DNA from: Hyphodiscus hymeniophilus
Lineage: Eukaryota > Ascomycota > Leotiomycetes > Helotiales > Hyphodiscaceae
NCBI GenBank assembly: GCA_016508695.1
Contig: VNKQ01000010.1
Coordinates: 1,364,001-1,428,000 of the forward strand
Direction of reading: 5' to 3'
Length of the DNA stretch: 64,000 bases
A program made the position numbers and the translations under genes. Under the pieces are notes generated by a model. That model ran no database searches, was not told where the DNA came from, and was given only the letters and a program-made list of their open reading frames with translations. Below, one piece after another: positions 58,858-64,000 of the stretch. Position 1 is the stretch's first letter; every line of letters begins with the position of its first letter.

Positions 58858-60485
58858 CTATATGCGAGCTCTTGGCCTCCACTTGGCATAAGGATGCTCC
58901 TCCCCATCTGGAATCAGATGATCCACGGCTCGTGTATTGCACATGCCGGGATGAACTTGTGATAGATCGGTAACGCCCATCATGCGCATCGTTGTTTCGA
59001 GCTCATCTTTCAATACTGGGCACTCATCAGCATTTGAGACCAGAGACAAAAAGAAGCACTTACTCTCGACGTATTTCTCTACTCCTTCTTGGCCATAGTT
59101 CAGCGCAAACAGAAAGCCCCTTCCAATACCCACACTGGTGGCACCCAAGCACAGGGCTTTGAAGATATCTGTACCCCTCATTACCCCACCGTCAACATAT
59201 ACCTCCAGCTTGTCAAAGACTTCTGGACAGCATTTCTGCAACTCCAGCAACAATAAAACTGGCGCTGGAGCCGTATCGAGACTCCTTCCACCGTGATTAC
59301 TTAATAATATGCCATCAATGCCATGGTCCATGGCTTTGCTTGCATCCATTGCCGTCTGAACACCCTTCAGCACAATCGGCAGTTTTGTATGTTTCCGCAA
59401 CCAGGGAATATCCGCCCACGATAAGCTCGCATCAATATAAGATCCCATGATCCGACCAAGAGCACCACCTTTGGCATCATTCTTCGCTTTCGCGCCACTC
59501 ATAGGTGTGCTCAGACTCTCATCAGCTGTGACACGTTCGTCCGCCTCCCTCTTCCCCGGGACAGGTGCATCCACAGTCACAAATACAGCTTTTACACCCA
59601 ACTGCTCTACACGCTTGAGCAGCTTCTCGCTCTTCTCCCTCTGCTTATCCACATACAGCTGGAAGAAAATAGGAGTCGTCCCCTCTTCTTCCCCATATTT
59701 CCCTGGTGCGCTCACTGACTCGAAAATCTCATCAATTGGGAAAGAAGCATTCGTGCTTATGCATTGTGGTATTCCGACAGTCCTACACCCCCGTGCAATA
59801 TCCTTCTCTCCCTCGGGATGCACCATCTTCGCCATCGCAGCCGGACAACAAAATATCGGCACTCTCATCTTCTGTCCTAACATCTTCGTCCTTGTATCCA
59901 CATCTTTGACATCAGTCAATATCCGCGGCCGTAGCCCGATATCAATATATGCGCTGGTATTCAGGGCTTTTGTAGTCAAGTCAGTGGCCGCAGATGAATA
60001 GAATGCCCATGTCTTCGGCGTGAGGGTCTGTTGGGCTACAATAACGAAGTCGTGCGTGCTTATAAGAGAATCGAGGGGTGGTTTGGAATCCGGGTAGAAG
60101 GATTTGGTGATGGTAGGGGGAGGCTTGGCCCACTCATCGTTGATTGTGGCATGATCGAGCGACCCTATAATCTTGGATTCCGGGAGGGAGGACTTGATAA
60201 GAGATGGAGCGTGAACTTCAGTGTAAGCTTTTGTAGCATCGCGGCCTGCATAGCGTTGAATTACTGTCCCAGGTCAGTAAAGGTGGGGGAGGAACCTTGG
60301 AGGAGATGTACTCCCTGCACCTCCTGGCTTGAGGGAAGTCAGCATTGTCCAACTGAAGGGACAATTGTACATACGTGTTCTGGTGCGAACTCGGTCAAGT
60401 CGTAGACAGTGTTGTCGACCACTATCCAGAGATCCTGGGGGGTATCGTGTTTTGATAGTTCTTGAACGGAAATAACTCGAGCCAT
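58858..60485 (-). CDS. Cytochrome b5-FMN alpha-hydroxyacid dehydrogenase (L-lactate dehydrogenase type)
   Basis: It oxidises an L-2-hydroxyacid such as L-lactate and passes electrons through heme b. Four exons: 60485-60375, 60327-60312 (a 16-base micro-exon), 60263-59064, 59015-58858, giving 494 residues. The cytochrome b5 domain (1-80) has both heme histidines in HPGG and VHAPSL. The FMN barrel follows: PIFCCPAAMAKMVHPEGE, FFQLYVDKQREKSE, VFVTVDAPVPGKRE, PIVLKGVQTAMDA, LLSNHGGRSLD with the catalytic His, VYVDGGVMRGTDIFKAL and GIGRGFLF. There is no mitochondrial presequence before the b5 domain, unlike yeast Cyb2, so it may be cytosolic. It ends in RPRARI, which is not a standard peroxisomal signal. 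Substrate range (lactate, glycolate, mandelate) cannot be read from sequence. Confidence 0.92.
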
Positions 60486-61130
60486 TGTTCTGGATCCGGT
60501 CTGGACTTCTCCGATTGTACCTATAGCTGATTTCGAGATATTGAAGTGAGTAATGCGAGTGATGTTGTTGGAGTATTAATGTGGTAGACTGGTGACAGGA
60601 AGGAGAAAGGAGGAATTGAGTGGATGGGCTGGACTTGAATATAACTATGTACATAAAGAGGCGCCGATTAAAGTAGTGTTGAAAGTGGTGGAAGATGCTT
60701 CGGCAGAGCTCAAGCCGAGTTGGCAACTTTGCCGAAAGCTTAGGTAAGCGAGAATCTCCTTCCTAACAGCAGAACAGCAGAACAGCCTTCTCATGCGGTC
60801 GGTGCGCTTTTATCCTCTGCTCGGGGCATATTACATGGTTCCTCTGAGCAGAATACTCCCTTGCTATTATATAGTTAAACACATATCGAGGAACAGCGGT
60901 TATGTGATAAGAGTTGTCCAAATAGGAAGTTGATTTCCTTCCACCTTTCCTTTCGGCTCTAGCGTTGATCCTTTGTCACCACCTATCTCACGCTGTCACT
61001 TCTACGTAACTTTGAAGATATGTAGATTTCTTTTCTTTCTTATTGTACTCGTTAATACAGTAAGATGTAAGAATCATTTTGGAATCTCATGCGCTGCTTT
61101 ATAAACCATTCATGATCGCATTTCTGCAAA
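60486..61130. other. Divergent intergenic region between dehydrogenase and UstYa-like genes
   Basis: 645 bp lie between two divergent ATGs (60485 on -, 61131 on +). A TATAAA stands at 61100-61105. A short upstream ATG frame (61112-61141) overlaps the main start at 61131 and could lower its translation if included in the mRNA. Shared control of the two genes is inference. Confidence 0.45.
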
Positions 61131-62221
61131 ATGTCTCCTGAATCTCAGACGAAGTACTCTCCAATTGATTTAGATGAGGAAAAAGCGGCCTCAGCTCCAT
61201 TTCTCCCTTCAAGCGATGATCAAGATTGTGGTGATAAGGAGTCGAAGCGCAAGTCGCTATGCAGAACAGTTCTCTCCGTCTTGCCTTGGGCAACAACAGT
61301 CATCTTCGCAACTACGACTTTTGTAGGCCAGCGGAACCCAATTCCTGCACTTGGTTCCTACGAACGAGGCTTTGCTACAGATATTGGTTCGTTTGGATGT
61401 TTTTAAATATTATCTTTACGCTCAACTAAAGTTTCCAAGTTCTTCCTTCAAAAATACCCCTCGAGACTCGTCGATTCACAGGATCATCACATTTCTACGG
61501 TAATGGCACGGCTTGGCTTGATCCGGTAAATCCAACTAGCCCCTGGCCTGAGAATATGCAACTATTTGGTACTCCAACTCCGGAGATAGATCATAATTGG
61601 GAAAGACTATTGGGAGGGCGGTACGTGAGTATCAGTGAAGAGGAGGCAACGAGAGCTTGGGGAGAGAAACGACATGAGTATGTGGACCAGGAAGTAGGAG
61701 GCTACACTGCTGGAATGGACATGTTCCACATCTTACATTGTGTGGTATGTGAACTGCCGCTTTGGGGCATCAAGATATGTCTGAAGTGTTGAGACTGATT
61801 AGGAACAGAACATTTTACGGAAAGTGCTCCGACCTGACAACTACGCTATGGGTAAATTGCATGGCCCTGAGCACACAGGTATCTCTTCCACCATAAACTC
61901 TCTCTCATAGCGAGCTTCTACTGAAATACCAAAGAACATTGTCTCAACCTTATTCGCCAATCTGTTCAATGTAGCGGCTCTACGAGCTTGATCCCGTCCA
62001 GCTACCGGGAAGGAATCGAGCACAACTACGTCGATTCTGACCAGCTTCATACATGTAGATCGTTCCAGTATCTAAGGGAATGGACAAACAGCCGACAACT
62101 TGGGCAAGGAGCATATGTCGAAAGGGACATGGGGTTGGTAGATGAGAGGAAGCATGAGCTTGCAAGAGAGTTTGCGAGGACACATGAGTCGGAACCCTTT
62201 ATTGTTGAGCCTATAGCATGA
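61131..62221 (+). CDS. UstYa-family (DUF3328) oxidase-like protein
   Basis: Four exons: 61131-61386, 61440-61744, 61809-61878, 61935-62221, giving 305 residues. One transmembrane segment (about residues 49-66, VLSVLPWATTVIFATTTF) follows a charged cytosolic tail. The family motifs are all intact after splicing: RGFATD, ETRRFTGSSHFYGNGTAW, PTPEIDHNWERLLGGRY, first HxxHC (HILHCVNILRK), second HxxHC (HTEHCLNLIRQSVQC, restored by the third intron), GIEHNYVDSDQLHTCRSF and LREW. These proteins make oxidative cyclisations in RiPP (dikaritin) and other pathways. No precursor peptide with Kex2-separated repeats is seen in the window, so the partner pathway is unknown. Confidence 0.9.
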
Positions 62222-62764
62222 AATTAGAAGCTCTTCTGGTTATATTTGAAGTGTTTATTCTCTCAAAAAATAATGGTCAAATAACCACAAGTGTTTTGTT
62301 GTGCAACACGTCGTCTTATGAGCCAAATGAAACCAAACAAGAAGAGAAGGTAGTTCAAATTTCAAACTACCATTACATTGATTTTCGAATTATAGAATCA
62401 ATACGAGTAAAACGAAGAAATGCCACATTGGTATTCCGTACTCTTTGGATTAATCCTCATCAACTCGGTGGTTTTACCCCAACATCAATGGTGATTTATC
62501 CGGCTATTTTACCCCACTCCTCGCGTCTTTCAGAAGCCGACAACATTCTGCTCCACTGAACACCATTTATCACGACGGCAACTGCCAACAGCCGTCATGT
62601 CCTCTGATACAATTCGTTCGCATCGATTTCACATCGTCTCAATCCAATTGCCACCGAATACCTGAACTATAAAACAACGAGGGACGGCCCAGGGCTGCTC
62701 CTTTCCAGTAAACTTCCTCCCACCTTCACTCAACTCGAAGCGCAACGACCCCCAGACACCCGTC
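62222..62764. other. Intergenic and promoter of the aldolase-like gene
   Basis: 543 bp between two + strand genes. Pyrimidine-rich sequence precedes the ATG at 62765, typical of well-expressed fungal genes. Confidence 0.45.
62668..62674 (+). promoter_or_regulatory. Putative TATA box of the aldolase-like gene
   Basis: TATAAAA lies 97 bp before the ATG, followed by a CT-rich leader. Assigned by sequence and distance only. Confidence 0.45.
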
Positions 62765-63793
62765 ATGCCTTCTGCCCTTCAATACAACCGCTGCCTCTCA
62801 ATCGTTGACGCTGCGTACGCAGGCAAATACGGCATTGCTGCGATATGTTGCTACAACCTTGAAGGCATCCTCGCCTCGATACGCGCCGCCGAAGTAAAAC
62901 GCTCTCCCGTCATCGTCCAGCTCTTCCCTTGGGCAATTGAGTGGGCTGATGGTGTCCTGCTGCATGCCGCCAAAGAAGCCGCGGACAGAGCAACCGTGCC
63001 TGTGGGAATACACATGGATCATGCTCAATCGCCTGAGATTATAAAGCGTGCTGCGGACCTAGGTGGTTTTGATGGCATCATGGTGGATATGGTATGCTCG
63101 TTCTCATTGTGAAGTTTGAATTAAGGCTCCAGAGGTCGGGAATTTTATTGAGAGATGAACTGCTCTCAAGACATGACTGAGGAGCTCGCTTCAAAGCTCT
63201 GTTACTATAGGTGTGGAGAAATATGCTGATTTGTTGGATAGAGCCATTACGAGAAGGAGGAGAACATGCGCCTGAGCAAGCAGATGATCGAATACTGCAA
63301 TGCGCGCGGAATCATAACGGAGTGCGAGCCGGGCCGCATAAATGGAGGCGAAGATGGCGTTGCCGATACAGCCGATCTCGAGGAAGTTTTGACGACTCCT
63401 GAGCAGGCGGAGGAGTTTGTTGCTTTGGGTATCGATTGGTTGGCTCCTGCGTTTGGTAACGTGCATGGAAAGTATGGACCGAAAGGCCCCCAATTGGACT
63501 TTCCCAGACTCGACAGTATTGAAGCAAAGGTTGGGGACAGGGTTAGGTTAGTGCTACATGGAGCACATGAAGATCATTTTGGCGAGGAGATGTTCCAGAA
63601 GCTGATTGCCTATGGTGTGGCTAAGTTCAACGTCAATGGTGCTATGAATAACGAGTACACAAAGATTCAAGCGCAGCAAGCTGGAAAGATCCCGTTGACA
63701 GTGGTCATTGAGAAGGGGACGGATGCTATGCAGAAGGTTGTGGAGCAACATATGGATTGGATGAAGTCATCTGGGAAAGCAGAGCTTCCTTAG
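62765..63793 (+). CDS. Class II fructose-bisphosphate-aldolase-like enzyme
   Basis: Two exons: 62765-63091 and 63242-63793, with a 150 bp intron (gtatgc...gatag), giving 292 residues. TIM-barrel blocks: AICCYNLEGILASIRAAE, SPVIVQLFPWA, VPVGIHMDHAQ (zinc-binding His and catalytic Asp), FDGIMVDMSHYEKEENMRLS, ECEPGRINGGEDGV, VLHGAHE (second zinc His) and AYGVAKFNVNGAMNNEY. True glycolytic enzymes have HGGSG where this has HGAHE, so the phosphate loop differs and a non-glycolytic ketose or aldol substrate is likely. The long intron could contain an extra exon, but the frame is continuous without one. It is the last gene in the window. Confidence 0.88.
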
Positions 63794-64000
63794 CAAGCAG
63801 AATGGACAGACTGACTGATTATACTCGGGCGGTCTCGCACTCCTCATTGTGTTTGCATTTTTAAACAGCCCATTTCTGAATACGATCGTGTCCGGACAAG
63901 CGGGGACATCGAAGTTTTTGTTCCTGGCGTCGCGATTGTGGGATCAAGTGCTTCTATTTTTTGGCACGTTACGCGCCGGTTCTGGAGACTGCATTTGACT

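Noticed and set aside
59447..60001. 184-codon + frame
   Set aside because: Antisense shadow of the FMN dehydrogenase exon 3.
61841..62183. Apparent loss of the second HxxHC motif in the UstYa-like gene
   Set aside because: The intron 61879-61934 restores HTEHCLNLIRQ in frame, so the gene is intact.

Overview
The window is nuclear DNA of a filamentous ascomycete (Pezizomycotina). The evidence is many short GT-AG introns of about 45-75 bp, fungus-specific protein families (Med5, UstYa-type HxxHC oxidase, fungal arylsulfotransferase, 3-ketodihydrosphingosine reductase, GMC-hydrolase fusion), and AT-saturated transposon relics that look like repeat-induced point mutation (RIP). A leotiomycete is possible, but that is inference. 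I found no convincing tRNA, rRNA or CRISPR.

Layout. 1-3684 is a RIP-degraded nest: a Ty3/gypsy integrase-chromodomain relic on the + strand, an LTR-like block, then a hAT transposase relic on the - strand ending at a sharp border at 3684/3685, beside a cut-off host exon. 4356-7176 holds a divergent pair: a protein with a riboflavin-kinase-like C-terminus, and adenine phosphoribosyltransferase. 7468-27000 is gene-sparse and accessory in character: a membrane-anchored multicopper oxidase lacking one type-1 copper ligand, an orphan gene, a fungal sulfotransferase-like P-loop protein, a prolyl-4-hydroxylase-like dioxygenase, an atypical kinase, a small cysteine-rich secreted protein, two paralogous membrane proteins with paired HxxHC motifs, and a secreted arylsulfotransferase. 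These are separated by RIP-scarred repeats and MITE-like elements. 27534-31622 is a frameshifted zinc-finger/RecQ-like helicase gene, followed by a fragment matching the LTR-like block at the left end.

32724-47779 is a conserved core block: ketodihydrosphingosine reductase (sphingolipid synthesis), a 1340-residue GMC oxidoreductase/alpha-beta hydrolase fusion, a cystathionine gamma-synthase-type PLP enzyme, Mediator subunit 5 and an uncharacterised protein. About 4 kb without an assignable gene follows.

51828-63793 again looks accessory: a second-type succinate dehydrogenase/fumarate reductase flavoprotein, an 11-exon MFS exporter, a cytochrome b5-FMN lactate-dehydrogenase-type enzyme, a UstYa-like oxidase and a class II aldolase-like enzyme. 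Exporter, oxidases and a duplicated respiratory flavoprotein side by side resemble the edge of a specialised-metabolite cluster, but no backbone enzyme or RiPP precursor is visible here.

Exon joins were worked out by hand from splice-site consensus, reading-frame continuity and family motifs. For every multi-exon gene the joined length is divisible by three.
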